64,000 bases of DNA from Hymenobacter lapidiphilus (GCF_003417065.2 NZ_QVLT01000003.1:154245-218244); one strand, 5' to 3'. Counted from the first letter of the stretch, positions 42,927-53,661 are shown. Numbers and translations: made by a program. The notes: generated by a model from the sequence alone, not told the origin.

Positions 42927-45230
42927 TTATGCTGAAACTTTCACGTCGTAGCGGTCGAGCATCATCACCTTGTCCCACGCCTTCACGAAGGCTTTCACGA
43001 AGCGCTTCTGGCCGTCGCTGCCGGCGTACACTTCCGCTACGGCCCGCAGCTGGCTGTTCGCGCCGAACACGAGGTCCGAGCGCGTTGCCGTGAAGCGTTT
43101 CTCGCCAGTCGTGCGGTCATTGAGCGAGAAGGTCATGCCTTTGGCATCCGTCTTCTTCCACTCGAAATCCATGCTCGTGAGCACCGTGAAGAAGTCGTTG
43201 GTGAGCATGCCTGGGCGGTCGGTGAAAATGCCGTGCGCCGAGCCATCGTGGTTGGCGTTCATGGCTTTCAGACCGCCCATTAGCGCTACCCACTCGGGCG
43301 AGGTGAGCGAGAGCAGCTGGGCTTTGTCGAGGAACATTTCTTCCGGGGCTACACCCTGCGAAATGGCGTCGAAATCCTGGTCGAGGTAGTTGCGGAAGCC
43401 ATCGGCCACCGGTTTCAGCCACGTGAACATCTCAATGTCGGTCAGCTCCTGCGTCGTATCGCGGCGGCCCGGCGTGAAAGGAACGGCAGTGGTAAAGCCC
43501 GCATCAGCCGCCGCCTTTTCGAGCGCGGCGCAACCGCCCAGCACAATCAGGTCGGCCAGCGACACCTTTTTGCCACCCGTCTGCTGACCGTTGAATTCCT
43601 CCATCACCTTGCGCAGGGCCGCGATAACCGGCACCGTGCGCTGATTCACCGCCCAGTCCTTTTGCGGGGCCAGCGCAAGCCGCCCGCCATTAGCGCCGCC
43701 CCGCTTGTCGCTGCTGCGGTGCGTAACGGCGGCCGAAAAGGCGGTGTACACCAGGTCGGAGCCTGAAATACCCGATGCCAGAATCGACTTTTTGAGCGCC
43801 GTAATATCCGCCACGTCAATCAACGCATAATCGGCCACCGGAATGGGGTCCTGCCAGAGCAGGTCGTTTTCGTTGACTTTTTCGGGGCCGAGGTACCGCT
43901 CGCGCGGGCCCATGTCGCGGTGGGTCAGCTTGTACCAGGCTTTGGAAAAAGCCTGGGTGAAGGCGTCGAAGTCGCCGAGGAACTTCTCGCAGACCTTGCG
44001 GTATTCGGGGTCCTCCTTCAGGGCAATGTCGCTGGTCATCATCATCAGCGCGTTCATCTGGCCGGGGATGTGCGCGTCGGGCGTTTTGGGCGCGTTCTTG
44101 TCCACTGGCGTCCATTGCAGCGCGCCGGCCGGGCTCTTGGTCTGCTCCCAGTCAAACTTGAACAGGTTTTCGAGGTAGTCGTTGTCCCACTGGGTTGGGT
44201 TCGGCGTCCAGCTGCCCTCAATGCCGTTGGTCATGGTGTCTTCGGCGTTGCCTTTGCCCTTATGGTTGTGCCAGCCAAAGCCCATGGCCTCCATGGGCGC
44301 AATCTCGGGCGGCATCCCAATTTCTGAGGCCGGTACCATGCCGTGGCTCTTGCCGAAGGCGTGGCCGCCGGCAATCAGGGCCACGGTTTCCTCGTTGTTC
44401 ATGGCCATGCGGGTGAACGTCACGCGGATGTCGCGCGCCGAGCCCAGCGGGTCGCCGTTGGCGTAGGGGCCTTCGGGGTTCACATAAATGAGGGCCTGAT
44501 GAGAGGCCGCCAGCGGGTTTTCGAGGTCGTAGTCCGCGTCGCCATTTTGGCCGCGCCACCGCTTATCCCGGTTCACCATGCTGTCGGGCGATTCCGCGTT
44601 CTTCAGGTCTCGCACCACCTCGGGCCCCCAATACGTGCTGTTGTCAACCTCCCAGGCATCGTGGCGGCCGCCGGCGAAACCGTAGGTGGGGAAACCCATG
44701 ATTTCCAGCGCGCAGTTGCCGGTCAGCACAATGAGGTCGGCCCAGGAAAGGGCGCTGCCGTACTTCTGCTTGATGGGCCAGATAAGCCGGCGCGACTTGT
44801 CGGTGTTGCCATTGTCCCACCAGCTGTCGACGGGCGCAAAGCGCTGCAGCGCCTCCCCGGCGCCCCCGCGGCCGTCGGCAATGCGGTAAGTCCCGGCCGA
44901 GTGCCAGGCCATCCGAATCATTTGCGGGCCGTAGTTATTGTAGTCCGACGGCCACCAGGCCACCGAAGTAGTCAGAAACGTCTTAATTTCCTGCTTCAGC
45001 GCCTCCAAATCGAGGGCGTTGAACGCTTCAGCGTAGTTGAAATCATCGCCGAGCGGATTGGCGCTCGGGCCGTTTTGGTGCAGCTGCTCCACCTTCAGCC
45101 GGTTGGGGTACCAGTCGGACAGCGCGGGCGGCGTTCCTAGTACGCCGCCGATGCTGTCGCCGCCGAAAGGGCATTTGCCCGCCATTTCAAACGTATCGGT
45201 GTTGGTCTTGTCGTTGGTTATGTTGAGCAT
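42927..45230 (-). CDS. katG: Catalase-peroxidase
   Basis: 767 residues, two haem-peroxidase-like halves. Distal site in [11 protein letters not shown], Trp-Tyr-Met cofactor residues in [12 protein letters not shown] and [11 protein letters not shown], and proximal haem His in [12 protein letters not shown]. The C-terminal half keeps the second domain ([19 protein letters not shown]) without haem. It removes hydrogen peroxide and organic peroxides. Upstream, 320 bp are shared with the divergent MBL gene. Confidence 0.98.
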   Translation of the reverse strand: MLNITNDKTNTDTFEMAGKCPFGGDSIGGVLGTPPALSDWYPNRLKVEQLHQNGPSANPLGDDFNYAEAFNALDLEALKQEIKTFLTTSVAWWPSDYNNYGPQMIRMAWHSAGTYRIADGRGGAGEALQRFAPVDSWWDNGNTDKSRRLIWPIKQKYGSALSWADLIVLTGNCALEIMGFPTYGFAGGRHDAWEVDNSTYWGPEVVRDLKNAESPDSMVNRDKRWRGQNGDADYDLENPLAASHQALIYVNPEGPYANGDPLGSARDIRVTFTRMAMNNEETVALIAGGHAFGKSHGMVPASEIGMPPEIAPMEAMGFGWHNHKGKGNAEDTMTNGIEGSWTPNPTQWDNDYLENLFKFDWEQTKSPAGALQWTPVDKNAPKTPDAHIPGQMNALMMMTSDIALKEDPEYRKVCEKFLGDFDAFTQAFSKAWYKLTHRDMGPRERYLGPEKVNENDLLWQDPIPVADYALIDVADITALKKSILASGISGSDLVYTAFSAAVTHRSSDKRGGANGGRLALAPQKDWAVNQRTVPVIAALRKVMEEFNGQQTGGKKVSLADLIVLGGCAALEKAAADAGFTTAVPFTPGRRDTTQELTDIEMFTWLKPVADGFRNYLDQDFDAISQGVAPEEMFLDKAQLLSLTSPEWVALMGGLKAMNANHDGSAHGIFTDRPGMLTNDFFTVLTSMDFEWKKTDAKGMTFSLNDRTTGEKRFTATRSDLVFGANSQLRAVAEVYAGSDGQKRFVKAFVKAWDKVMMLDRYDVKVSA

Positions 45231-45550
45231 ATGGGGTTACAGAAGGTTGATTTCGGGCAGGCCAGCGTTGGCGCGACGTAGCTACTATGCACCCAAGACA
45301 TCAGGACGCCATGTAATGTTGTGCCTCATTAGTGCGGGCAGGGCCGACGTTGCGCCCCGGGGCCCTGGGTGTCAGGCAGAGAACCGCACGCTTTTTCAAG
45401 GGCCGTTTTTGTACGTAGATTCCCGACGGCGGATGAAGGCCAGCGTTGCCCGCCGCGTATTTTTCTTCGGGAAGAAAAGCGGGGGAAGCCGAATTTTCGC
45501 AACATCCGGCTCCAGATGGCGCTTGTTGAAGGATAGGATTTGCTCTTCGT
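45231..45550. other. 320-bp divergent intergenic region
   Basis: Lies between katG (minus) and the MBL hydrolase gene (plus) and should hold both promoters. No exact TAnnTTTG box, repeat, small gene or RNA was found; near the MBL gene TAGGATTTG is a loose match. Confidence 0.5.
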
Positions 45551-46684
45551 ATGCGTAAAAAAATGAAACACATTGGCCGGCTGGTAGTCGGTCTTATTGG
45601 GCTGTTGCTGCTGGCCGGGGCGGCCTTTGCCGGGCTCAGTCCGCAGTTCGGCGGCACGCCCACCAAGGCCGAAAAGGCCCGCTATGCCCGCAGCGGCCAC
45701 TACACGAAGGGCGAGTTCCAGAACCAGATTCCGACCGAGCTAATGACCGGCAGCAGCATGGCCGAGGTGATGTGGGAGTTTGCCTTCAAGAAAACGCCCG
45801 GTAAAAATCCGTCCGGCCCGCTGCCCATGCAGCTGCTCGATTCGCTGAGTATCGTGGGTAAAACGCCCGAACTGCTACGCGTAACGTGGTTCGGGCATTC
45901 GGCCAGCCTGCTCGAAATCGGGGGGCAGAATATTCTGCTCGACCCCATGCTGGGCCAGGAGATGGGGCCGCTTAGCTGGGTTACGCCCAATCGCTACAAC
46001 CCGCGCGTGCCCATTTTCGCCGCGCAGCTGCCGCCCCTCACGGCCGTGCTCATTTCCCACGACCACTACGACCACCTCGACTACGAAACAATTCGCCAGC
46101 TGCGGAGCAAAACCCGGCTGTTTGTGGTGCCGCTGGGTATTGCGGCCCACCTGCGGGCCTGGGGCGTCGATACGGCCCGCATCCGCGAGCTGGACTGGAA
46201 CGACTCGGTGCAGGTGGCGGGCCTGACCATCATCAGTACCCCGGCGCGGCACTTTTCGGGCCGCGGGCTCACCAACCGCAACTCCACCTCCTGGAGCAGC
46301 TGGGTGGTGAAGTCGGCCACCCGCCGCGCCTTTTACAGCGGCGACGGGGGCTACGGCCCGCACTTTGCCGCCATCGGCCGCCAGCACGGCCCCTTCGATG
46401 TGGGACTGCTGGAATGCGGCCAGTACGACCCGCACTGGGCCGATATCCACATGGTGCCCGAGCAGAGCGTGCAGGCCGCCCGCGACGTGCGCGCCGCCGT
46501 GATGCTGCCCGTGCACTGGGGCGCTTTCACCGAGGCCAACCATCCCTGGGACGAGCCGGTGAAGCGCGCTACGGCCGAAGCCGCCCGCCTCGGCCAACCG
46601 ATAACCACGCCCGAGCTGGGCCAGCCCGTCACGCTCGATGGCTGCCCATTACCTCAGGCGCGGTGGTGGGAGAAGGTGAAATAG
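45551..46684 (+). CDS. MBL-fold metallo-hydrolase (UlaG/NAPE-PLD-like), membrane-anchored
   Basis: 377 residues. An N-terminal membrane segment (GRLVVGLIGLLLLAGAAFAGLS) precedes a metallo-beta-lactamase fold: TWFGHSASLLEIGGQNILLDPM, VLISHDHYDHLDYETI (HxHxDH), FAEANHP-like end. Related to N-acyl-phosphatidylethanolamine phospholipase D and UlaG. Substrate unknown. An ATG 12 nt downstream (MKHIGRL) is an alternative start. Confidence 0.92.
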   Translation: MRKKMKHIGRLVVGLIGLLLLAGAAFAGLSPQFGGTPTKAEKARYARSGHYTKGEFQNQIPTELMTGSSMAEVMWEFAFKKTPGKNPSGPLPMQLLDSLSIVGKTPELLRVTWFGHSASLLEIGGQNILLDPMLGQEMGPLSWVTPNRYNPRVPIFAAQLPPLTAVLISHDHYDHLDYETIRQLRSKTRLFVVPLGIAAHLRAWGVDTARIRELDWNDSVQVAGLTIISTPARHFSGRGLTNRNSTSWSSWVVKSATRRAFYSGDGGYGPHFAAIGRQHGPFDVGLLECGQYDPHWADIHMVPEQSVQAARDVRAAVMLPVHWGAFTEANHPWDEPVKRATAEAARLGQPITTPELGQPVTLDGCPLPQARWWEKVK

Positions 46685-46738
46685 GGAGTTGGCGAAAAAG
46701 AACGTCATTCTGAGCAGCGTGAAGAATGACGCTCCTTT

Positions 46739-47266
46739 TCACCGAATCACCTCCTTCCGCAACACCTGCAATACCAGCGGCTCGGCCTGGAGCGGCACGC
46801 CGAAACGGGTATCGGTGGGGAATGCAACCGTTGCGGGGGTGCGCTGGTAGCCCAGGCGCTCGTACCAGGCCAGCAACTCGTGGCGAACGGAAATGACGGT
46901 CATGCGCACGGCGGTGCAGCCCAGAGCGCGAGCGTGGCTTTCGGCGGCCTGCACCAGCTGCCGACCAATGCCGCCGGCCTGCAAGCTGGGCTCCACTGAG
47001 AGCATTCCCAGGTACAGCTCAAGGTCTTGCTGCTGCAGAAATACGCTGCCCACCAGCTCACCGTCGGCGGCGCGGTGGGCCAGCAGAAACTGCGCGTGGG
47101 GCTTTTCGAGCTGCTCGTGCAGGTCGGCTTCGTCGGTACGCTGGCCGGCGAGCAGGGCGGCCTCAGTGGTCCAGCCCTGGGCCGAAACTTCTCCCCGGTA
47201 GGCCCGGTTAACGAGGCGGTTGAGGGCCGGTATATCGGCCAGCGTGGCGGGGGAGAAGCAGAGCAT
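46739..47266 (-). CDS. GNAT-family N-acetyltransferase
   Basis: 175 residues from ATG 47266 (MLCFSPATLADIPALNRLVNRAYRGE). The acetyl-CoA motif A is LSVEPSLQAGGIGRQLVQAAESHARALGCTAVRMTVI, motif B ends in YERLGYQRTPATV. Substrate unknown. Converges on the MBL gene with a short piece of GTCATTCTGAGC repeat between. Confidence 0.92.
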   Translation of the reverse strand: MLCFSPATLADIPALNRLVNRAYRGEVSAQGWTTEAALLAGQRTDEADLHEQLEKPHAQFLLAHRAADGELVGSVFLQQQDLELYLGMLSVEPSLQAGGIGRQLVQAAESHARALGCTAVRMTVISVRHELLAWYERLGYQRTPATVAFPTDTRFGVPLQAEPLVLQVLRKEVIR

Positions 47267-47403
47267 GAGACGCAAGGGGATATGGGGAATGGGAGAATAA
47301 TGTGGCGGGGACTTGGCGTGGCAACGAAAGTAAGCAGGGCAGGGAAACAAAGAGGACCGGGTCGAACGCCAAGCGCATCAATTTACTGCCTCCTTAGCTC
47401 ACC

Positions 47404-47431
47404 TTGCTCCACCGCACCTTTCGTAACTTCG
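47404..47431 (+). promoter_or_regulatory. Candidate promoter for the E1 gene
   Basis: TTG at 47404-47406, 17-nt spacer, TAACTTCG at 47424-47431, close to the Bacteroidota TTG-N17-23-TAnnTTTG pattern, 23 nt before the ATG. Confidence 0.4.
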
Positions 47432-47453
47432 CCCCAGCACCCACCCTCCGCTC

Positions 47454-49631
47454 ATGACCTTCGAAACCGTCCCCACCCCGGAAATCGATTTGACTGCTAC
47501 CCACGCTTCGCCCGAACTGCTACGCCGCGCCTATCGCCTGCTGCGCACCAGCGACGAACTGGCCCGCCTCTACGAGGAAAACAAGGCCGTAACGGCCAAA
47601 TACGTGCATGCCACGGCCCGCGGCCACGAGGCCATTCAGCTGGCCGCCGCCACCTGCCTCGGCCCCCACGACTACGCCGCGCCCTACTACCGCGACGACT
47701 CCATGCTGCTCGGCATCGGCCTGACGCCCTACGAGCTCATGCTCCAGCTCATGGCCAAGCGCGACGACCCGTTTTCGGGCGGCCGTACCTACTACTCGCA
47801 CCCTTCGTTGCGGCGGGCCGGTTTTCCCACCATTCCGCACCAGAGCTCGGCCACCGGCATGCAGGCCATTCCGGCCACCGGCGTGGCCCAGGGTATCAAG
47901 TACCTGGAAAGCCAGAACGTGGGAATGCTGCAGGCAGACCCCCGCGACTTTTACGAAAGCGGCCAGCCGGCGCCCGGCCTGTATAGCTCGGTGCAAGCCG
48001 GTGAGCATGATCGTAACCCACTGGTGATTTGCTCGATTGGTGATGGAGCCATGACCGAAGGCGAGGTGAGCGAGGCCATGCAAATGGCCGTGCTGCACCA
48101 GCTGCCCATCATTTTCCTGGTGCAGGATAACGACTGGGGCATTTCGGCAACCGGCCGCGAGATGCGCACGATGAACGCCTACGAGTTTGCCGCCGGCTTC
48201 AAGGGCCTACACCGTTTGCAGACTGATGGGGCCAATTTCCTGGCCAGTTACGCCACCATGCAGGAGGCCGCCAACTACGTGCGGGCCCGGCGCGGGCCGG
48301 TGCTAGTGCACGCCAACTGCCCGCTGCTGGGCCATCACACCAGCGGCGTGCGCCGCGAGTGGTACCGCGGCGACGACCTGGCCCAGCACACCCTGAACGA
48401 CCCGCTGCCCCGTTTCCACGAGCAAATGCTGGCGCTAGGCTTCGCCGAAGACGAGCTGCAGCAACTGGCCGACGAGGCCCGCGCCACCGTGCAGGCCGAC
48501 TACGAGCGCGCCCTAGCCGCCCCCAATCCCGACCCGGCTACCTTCGCCGACCACGAATTTGCCCCGCCGGCCGTAACCGAGGAAACTGGTGAGCGCGCCC
48601 CCGCCGGCGCCGAAAAGGCGCTGATGGTAGATGCCGCCCTGCACGCCGTCGATGACATTCTGCGCGAGTTTCCGGAGGCCTTGTTCTACGGCCAGGACGT
48701 GGGCGGCGAGCTGGGCGGCGTATTCCGCGAGGCCGCGCTGCTGGCCAAAAAGTACGGCGACGCCCGGGTGTTCAACACGCCCATTCAGGAGGCCTACATT
48801 ATTGGCAGCACGGCCGGTATGAGCTCCGTGGGGGCCAAACCCATCGTCGAAATCCAGTTTGCCGACTACATCTGGCCCGGCCTCAACCAGCTGGTGGAGG
48901 AGCTCAGCAAGTCGTGCTACCTGAGCAACGGGCAGTTTCCGGTGCAGAGCCTGATTCGGGTGCCCATCGGGGCCTACGGCGGGGGCGGGCCCTACCACTC
49001 GGGCTCCATTGAAAGCACGCTACTCACCATCCGCGGCATCAAGGTGGTGTACCCGAGCAACGCGGCCGACATGAAGGGCCTGTTGCGCGCCGCTTTCCTC
49101 GACCCCAACCCCGTGGTACTGCTCGAACACAAGGGACTGTACTGGAGCAAGGTGCCCGGCACCGAGGAGGCCAAAACCATCGAGCCCGCCGCCGGCTACG
49201 TCATCCCGCTCGGCAAGGCCAACATCTTCCAGCAGGCCGATGCGCAGAAGCTGGCCAACGGCGAAACCTGCGTGGTCATCACCTACGGCATGGGCGTGCA
49301 CTGGGCCCGCACGGCCAGCCGGCAGTTCCCCGGCCAGGTCGAAATCCTGGACCTGCGCACCCTCAACCCCCTCGACTGGGAGGCCGTGCAGGCGGCAGTG
49401 CGCCGCCACGGCAAAGCCCTGGTGCTCACCGAGGAGCCGCTGATGAACTCCTTCGCCGAGAGCCTCGCCGGACGCATTCAGCGCCACTGCTTCCGCCAGC
49501 TCGACGCGCCCGTATTCACCCTCGGAGCCGCCAACCTGCCCGCCATTGCCCTCAATGTGGAGCTGGAGAAGCAAATGCTGCCCAACCCCGACAAAGTAGC
49601 CACCGCCCTGGCCGAGCTGCTGGGGTATTAG
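47454..49631 (+). CDS. 2-oxoacid dehydrogenase E1, fused alpha and beta subunits
   Basis: 725 residues. The alpha half (about 1-370) has the thiamine diphosphate site GDGAMTEGEVSEAMQMAVLHQLPIIFLVQDN; the beta half (about 395-725) has EALFYGQDVGGELGGVFREAALLAKKYGDARVFNTPIQEAYIIGSTAGMSSVGAKPIVEIQFADYIWPGLNQL. It is the fused type common in Bacteroidota for branched-chain 2-oxoacid or pyruvate dehydrogenases. E2 and E3 partners are not beside it. Confidence 0.95.
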   Translation: MTFETVPTPEIDLTATHASPELLRRAYRLLRTSDELARLYEENKAVTAKYVHATARGHEAIQLAAATCLGPHDYAAPYYRDDSMLLGIGLTPYELMLQLMAKRDDPFSGGRTYYSHPSLRRAGFPTIPHQSSATGMQAIPATGVAQGIKYLESQNVGMLQADPRDFYESGQPAPGLYSSVQAGEHDRNPLVICSIGDGAMTEGEVSEAMQMAVLHQLPIIFLVQDNDWGISATGREMRTMNAYEFAAGFKGLHRLQTDGANFLASYATMQEAANYVRARRGPVLVHANCPLLGHHTSGVRREWYRGDDLAQHTLNDPLPRFHEQMLALGFAEDELQQLADEARATVQADYERALAAPNPDPATFADHEFAPPAVTEETGERAPAGAEKALMVDAALHAVDDILREFPEALFYGQDVGGELGGVFREAALLAKKYGDARVFNTPIQEAYIIGSTAGMSSVGAKPIVEIQFADYIWPGLNQLVEELSKSCYLSNGQFPVQSLIRVPIGAYGGGGPYHSGSIESTLLTIRGIKVVYPSNAADMKGLLRAAFLDPNPVVLLEHKGLYWSKVPGTEEAKTIEPAAGYVIPLGKANIFQQADAQKLANGETCVVITYGMGVHWARTASRQFPGQVEILDLRTLNPLDWEAVQAAVRRHGKALVLTEEPLMNSFAESLAGRIQRHCFRQLDAPVFTLGAANLPAIALNVELEKQMLPNPDKVATALAELLGY

Positions 49632-49715
49632 GCGGGAAGCTAGGAGTAAGTTGGATATCCTGAAAGCCCACGGCATCAACATCAGGTCCTAAACTCTTGG
49701 CATTATCAACCAACG

Positions 49716-49757
49716 AAAAGCCCCGTCATCCTGCTTTAGGATGACGGGGCTTTTGCT
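49716..49757. terminator. Bidirectional terminator
   Basis: Stem AAAAGCCCCGTCATCCT / AGGATGACGGGGCTTTT with a short loop (perfect). Between E1 and the convergent T9SS protein gene. Confidence 0.85.
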
Positions 49758-49789
49758 ACACACAAAGCGCTACTATCTGAGCGCTAAAC

Positions 49790-52700
49790 TTAGTTCTTAA
49801 CCAGCTTCAGCACCTGCGTGGTGTTGTGGCCGCTGATGCGGAGCAGATACACGCCTTTTACCAGATTCTGGGTGGGCAGCACCTGCTGCTGGCCGCCGTT
49901 GGCCGACCATTCGGCTACTTTACGACCTTCCGCGCTCAGTACCTCTACGCGGTAAGGGCCAGTGGGCAGCGCCTCCAGGTCGAGGGTGACATTGGCACTG
50001 GTAGGGTTAGGGAACAGGCGGACTGCCGTCGCGCTGCCCTGGCCATCGAAGAGCACCGTTTTCACGTCCGAGCGGGCTACCGTACCGTCGAGGTCGAGCT
50101 GGAGCAGGCGGTAGTAGCGCAGGCCGGCCTGAACTCCGGCATTCTTATCGGTGATGCGGTAGTCGAGGTGTTGGGTGCTGGTGCCGCGGGCCGGCAGGGT
50201 GGCCACCGGCACGAAGCTGCTGCCATCATTCGAGCGCTCCACCACAAAGCTGGCGCTGTTCACCTCCTGAGCCGTCGTCCAGCTCACCAGCGCGTCGCGA
50301 CCCACGGCCTGCGCTTTGAAGTCGACCAATGTAACGGGCAGGGGCACTGCTTTGGCGCCGGAGCGGAAGATGGCCTCGGTGCCAGCGCCCCCTACTCGCG
50401 GAGCCGTAGAGGGAGTACCGCCGTAGGCTGGATCAAAGAGGTCCACCAAGCCGTTGAAGTTGTCGTCGTGGTAGTTCGGGCTGTCCATGTCAAGGAAATT
50501 GGGGATTTTATCCCCGTCATTGTCCCGCAGGAAGGCTGAATTCAGGACTTGGTTGGGGCTGCCAATGGCGTAGTAAGCGGCCTTGCCGGGGTTAGCCACC
50601 GCAAAAGCTCTTGCCTTAGCTACCAATTCCTCGCCGGCCGTGCCGTTCTGGTCGTCGTCGAAGCCCTCGGTCCAATCGGCCGTTTGCTGATGGATGGGGA
50701 GGAGGCCTTTGCCAGCATTATCACCATCCGAATCAAAGTCAAACATATCTGCGACAGCGCTTCCGCCCGAATTAACCGGCGTACCAATAGCTGTACCACC
50801 GTTGCCGGGGTCGTAAGCGTCACGAATACCGTTGCGGTTGGTGTCAGTTTTGAAATTCGCCTGCGCCTTGCGGGCAGTGTAAACAACTGTCGTCTGTGCC
50901 TCTATTTCGTCAGTAATACCGTCGTTGTCGGAGTCGATGTCAAGGAAGTTGAAGTTGCGGATGGTCTGCGAGCCGCTCACACGCTGGTCAGTGTCGTTGT
51001 CGGCTAGGGTGTACTTGCTGGCGTTGGATTGGGTGGGGGTGATACTCTCATTATAGTCACCGTCGTTGTTGCCTACTAGCGTACGGACTACGGTATATGT
51101 TACGTTGTTTTCTACCGCGTCAGGCAAACCATTAGGCCCTACTCCAGCATTTAGGCCTGCTGCAGAAGATGTTGCAGCTGCCGATGAAGTGTATTTAGAT
51201 TGGGCTGGATCGTAGGCGCTGGCAAAAACGTATGTAGACCGAGTATATACGTAAGGTTGTCCACCATTCCCTTTGCCTGTTCTAGACTCGGTCATTAGAG
51301 TCTTGTCGTATGAATATGTTGGATTCACGTTGCCATTCGCCTCAAAAGCGTCGGGCAGTCCGTCACCGTCCGAGTCGAGGTCGAAATGATTGGGAGTACC
51401 GTCAAGGTCGGCATCGAAGATGTCGTTCACCCCATCGTTGTTTGCATCCTGGAAAGCTCCGAGTACTGGGTGCTTGTAGGCCGCGTCGAGGTAACGGATG
51501 GGCGGGTTAGGCAGTAGGGAAGTTGCCGTCTCTATAAAGCCCGGATCGATGGCTGAGGCCGCTACCACCGTATTCGTAGCGGTGTTGAGCGGACTAAGTG
51601 CTTCCACTACGTCCAGTATACCGTCATTATCGTCGTCAATGTCCACGTTATCCGCTACTCCGTCGCCGTCGTTGTCGCAAACGCTGGTGTAGGTGAACGA
51701 GGTAGCCCCATTAAAGGCGGAGAAACCGTACGTCCAGGTGTTCACCGTGTACTGGTCGCCGTCGTCGCTGGTAGCGCCCCATTTATGGACGCCCTCACTA
51801 AGCGTATTGCCGGAGCGCTGGCCAGCCAGCTCCGTTCGTGGGGCCGGGAATTTGGTGGCTGGCAGGTTGGAGTCGTCCCAGTACAGCAGGTCGTAGACGG
51901 TGCCGTTGGCCGGGCGTACGTTGCGCACCCGGAATCCGTCGGGGTTGCCCTCCGCGTCATACACCGGGAAGTTGAAGGCAGCGCCGTTGCTGGTAAACTG
52001 GAAGTTAATGTTCTGGCCAGTCGGGGCTACGTCTTGGTTGTTGCCGTTGCGGCCGTTCCAGACCACCGTGTTGCTGGTGCCCGCGCCCACGCTCTGGGTC
52101 AGCAGCACGTCGGTTGAGTTGAGCTGGTAGCCGGGTTGCCCGTTCAGGTCAATGAGAATGTCGAACTGGCCCGCTTCGGCCGAACTGGTCGTAAAGGCCA
52201 CCTGCGTTTTGCCGTTGCTGCAAAAGGGCTGGGGCGTCACGCTTACTGTCGGAATGGGGGCACTGGGCCAGATGGTTTCGTCAGGGTTGTTGACGAAGTT
52301 GGGGTATTGGGCGTAGGCAGTGTTGGTGAGCTGGCTCTTGCGGCGGGTTGGAAAGTCGTTGGCTCCGCCGACGGGACTTGATCCGAAGGCGTTGGTAACG
52401 TAGAAGAATACCAGCGGCCGCATGCCGGCCAGTTCCACTTCCTTCACGTAGTACTGCCCCGGGTTCTGAATGCTTTCTACCAGCGGAAACATTTTGAACG
52501 TGGCCGAAAGACGGTTCAGGAAATTATTAGTGCCGGCCGATGTGCCGGCCGTAAAGGCCCAGAAGCGGCTGAACAGGCGGCCCGGCTTTTCCTGCCCATC
52601 GGTGCCCACAACGGTAAAATCCCAGAAATCATACTCAGAGCGCCGTTCTCCCGTGAAAGCAGTGCCGGCGCTGTTTCCCAAATCGTTGAAACCCGTCTGG

Positions 52701-53296
52701 CTGCCGGCGTTGGTGAATTCGCCCGTTTGGGTAAACTCCACGAAGAAATCCTGAGTGCTACCCGTGTTGTTCGTGTAACTGAGGGCGCGGTAGCCTGTGG
52801 GCGATAAGCTATTCGGGCCCTGCTGGGCTTGTACTGCCGTGGCAATTACGCCATCTTGGTTTTCATCGAGCAAGGCCTGACCAGTACTGGTTTGGTCGCG
52901 CGCCAATGTAGTCTGCTTCACAATAGTACCCTCGCCGGTTCCATAACGAACTGTCAGGATGAGGTCGGCGAACGTACCGCCCGCATACAACCCGCGATGA
53001 ACACCGTAGTACAATTTTTCGCCCGGTTTTAGGCGCACATACATCCGGTAGTCCTCGGTGAAGGGTAGAGCCGTTGTGCCCCAGGAGCGAGGCTTCAGAA
53101 AGCCCAGCGACACGTTCTCACCCCCAATGGCATCGTGGGTCAGGAAGCCGGCGCGGGTGTTGGCCACGTCCGTCAGGGCCACCGTTGGGTTGGAGTTGGG
53201 CGTCAGCTGCTTCGAGCCTTCGGCCCGCACCAAGCTGGTGGGTAAGCACAGCAGTAGGCCGGCCGCCAAATGGAGTAATGGTTGTTTCATCAGCAA
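49790..53296 (-). CDS. Secreted type IX secretion cargo with thrombospondin-3-like calcium repeats
   Basis: 1168 residues. Signal peptide MKQPLLHLAAGLLLCLPTSLVRA. A beta-rich N-terminal half with Cys-poor sequence; then TSP3-type repeats DNDGDGVADNVDIDDDNDG, NNDGVNDIFDADLDGTPNHFDLDSDGDGLPDAF, DIDSDNDGITDEIE, DNDGDKIPNFLDMD between about 560 and 950, likely calcium binding; then a C-terminal sorting domain (VRLFPNPTSANVTLDLEALPTGPYRVEVL... VLKLVKN) for T9SS. Candidate adhesin or surface protein. ATG at 53290 (MKQ) is an equally good start. Confidence 0.9.
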   Translation of the reverse strand: MLMKQPLLHLAAGLLLCLPTSLVRAEGSKQLTPNSNPTVALTDVANTRAGFLTHDAIGGENVSLGFLKPRSWGTTALPFTEDYRMYVRLKPGEKLYYGVHRGLYAGGTFADLILTVRYGTGEGTIVKQTTLARDQTSTGQALLDENQDGVIATAVQAQQGPNSLSPTGYRALSYTNNTGSTQDFFVEFTQTGEFTNAGSQTGFNDLGNSAGTAFTGERRSEYDFWDFTVVGTDGQEKPGRLFSRFWAFTAGTSAGTNNFLNRLSATFKMFPLVESIQNPGQYYVKEVELAGMRPLVFFYVTNAFGSSPVGGANDFPTRRKSQLTNTAYAQYPNFVNNPDETIWPSAPIPTVSVTPQPFCSNGKTQVAFTTSSAEAGQFDILIDLNGQPGYQLNSTDVLLTQSVGAGTSNTVVWNGRNGNNQDVAPTGQNINFQFTSNGAAFNFPVYDAEGNPDGFRVRNVRPANGTVYDLLYWDDSNLPATKFPAPRTELAGQRSGNTLSEGVHKWGATSDDGDQYTVNTWTYGFSAFNGATSFTYTSVCDNDGDGVADNVDIDDDNDGILDVVEALSPLNTATNTVVAASAIDPGFIETATSLLPNPPIRYLDAAYKHPVLGAFQDANNDGVNDIFDADLDGTPNHFDLDSDGDGLPDAFEANGNVNPTYSYDKTLMTESRTGKGNGGQPYVYTRSTYVFASAYDPAQSKYTSSAAATSSAAGLNAGVGPNGLPDAVENNVTYTVVRTLVGNNDGDYNESITPTQSNASKYTLADNDTDQRVSGSQTIRNFNFLDIDSDNDGITDEIEAQTTVVYTARKAQANFKTDTNRNGIRDAYDPGNGGTAIGTPVNSGGSAVADMFDFDSDGDNAGKGLLPIHQQTADWTEGFDDDQNGTAGEELVAKARAFAVANPGKAAYYAIGSPNQVLNSAFLRDNDGDKIPNFLDMDSPNYHDDNFNGLVDLFDPAYGGTPSTAPRVGGAGTEAIFRSGAKAVPLPVTLVDFKAQAVGRDALVSWTTAQEVNSASFVVERSNDGSSFVPVATLPARGTSTQHLDYRITDKNAGVQAGLRYYRLLQLDLDGTVARSDVKTVLFDGQGSATAVRLFPNPTSANVTLDLEALPTGPYRVEVLSAEGRKVAEWSANGGQQQVLPTQNLVKGVYLLRISGHNTTQVLKLVKN

Positions 53297-53455
53297 GAAA
53301 AGGAGAGGAGGCAGGAGGGGATATTCCGGGATGCTGCTTAAATGGGCAGCCCTGGAACGGCAGGCCGAAGCCGGGGCAACGAGGAGGCTGCAAGCGAGTC
53401 AGGAATAGTATTAAACCTGTGCAGTTAAACTCGGCAAGAATTGGAGTATACCCGC

Positions 53456-53463
53456 CAAATGTA
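53456..53463 (-). promoter_or_regulatory. Candidate -7 box (TACATTTG) for the T9SS protein
   Basis: Matches TAnnTTTG on the minus strand. A clear -33 element was not seen; the 5' UTR would be about 150 nt. Confidence 0.3.
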
Positions 53464-53600
53464 CTGATTCAGTCGATAAAAACTAGTATCTACCGGATAT
53501 AAGTTGTTTCAGGCTTGTTGGTATGCGGGGCAGGAGGTTGATTGAATAGTCTTCATTCCAAATATTTTTGTATTTAATAAATATTCGATCCAAGCTATAA

Positions 53601-53636
53601 AAAGAAAAAGCCCCGCCAGGCGGGGCTTTTCTGCAA
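53601..53636 (-). terminator. Terminator of tamL
   Basis: Stem AAAGCCCCGCC / GGCGGGGCTTT with a short AGG-type loop, followed on the minus strand by TTTTTC. It lies 26 nt past the tamL stop codon. Confidence 0.82.
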
Positions 53637-53661
53637 AGTGGCTATCAGAGGGGTCGGGAAA

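Larger units (their letters stand above)
53297..53661. other. 365-bp AT-rich upstream region
   Basis: No coding sequence was found. It contains a TACATTTG box on the minus strand (53456-53463) that could drive the T9SS gene, and an AT-rich patch with TATTTTTG on the plus strand at about 53565, plus the tamL terminator. Confidence 0.5.
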
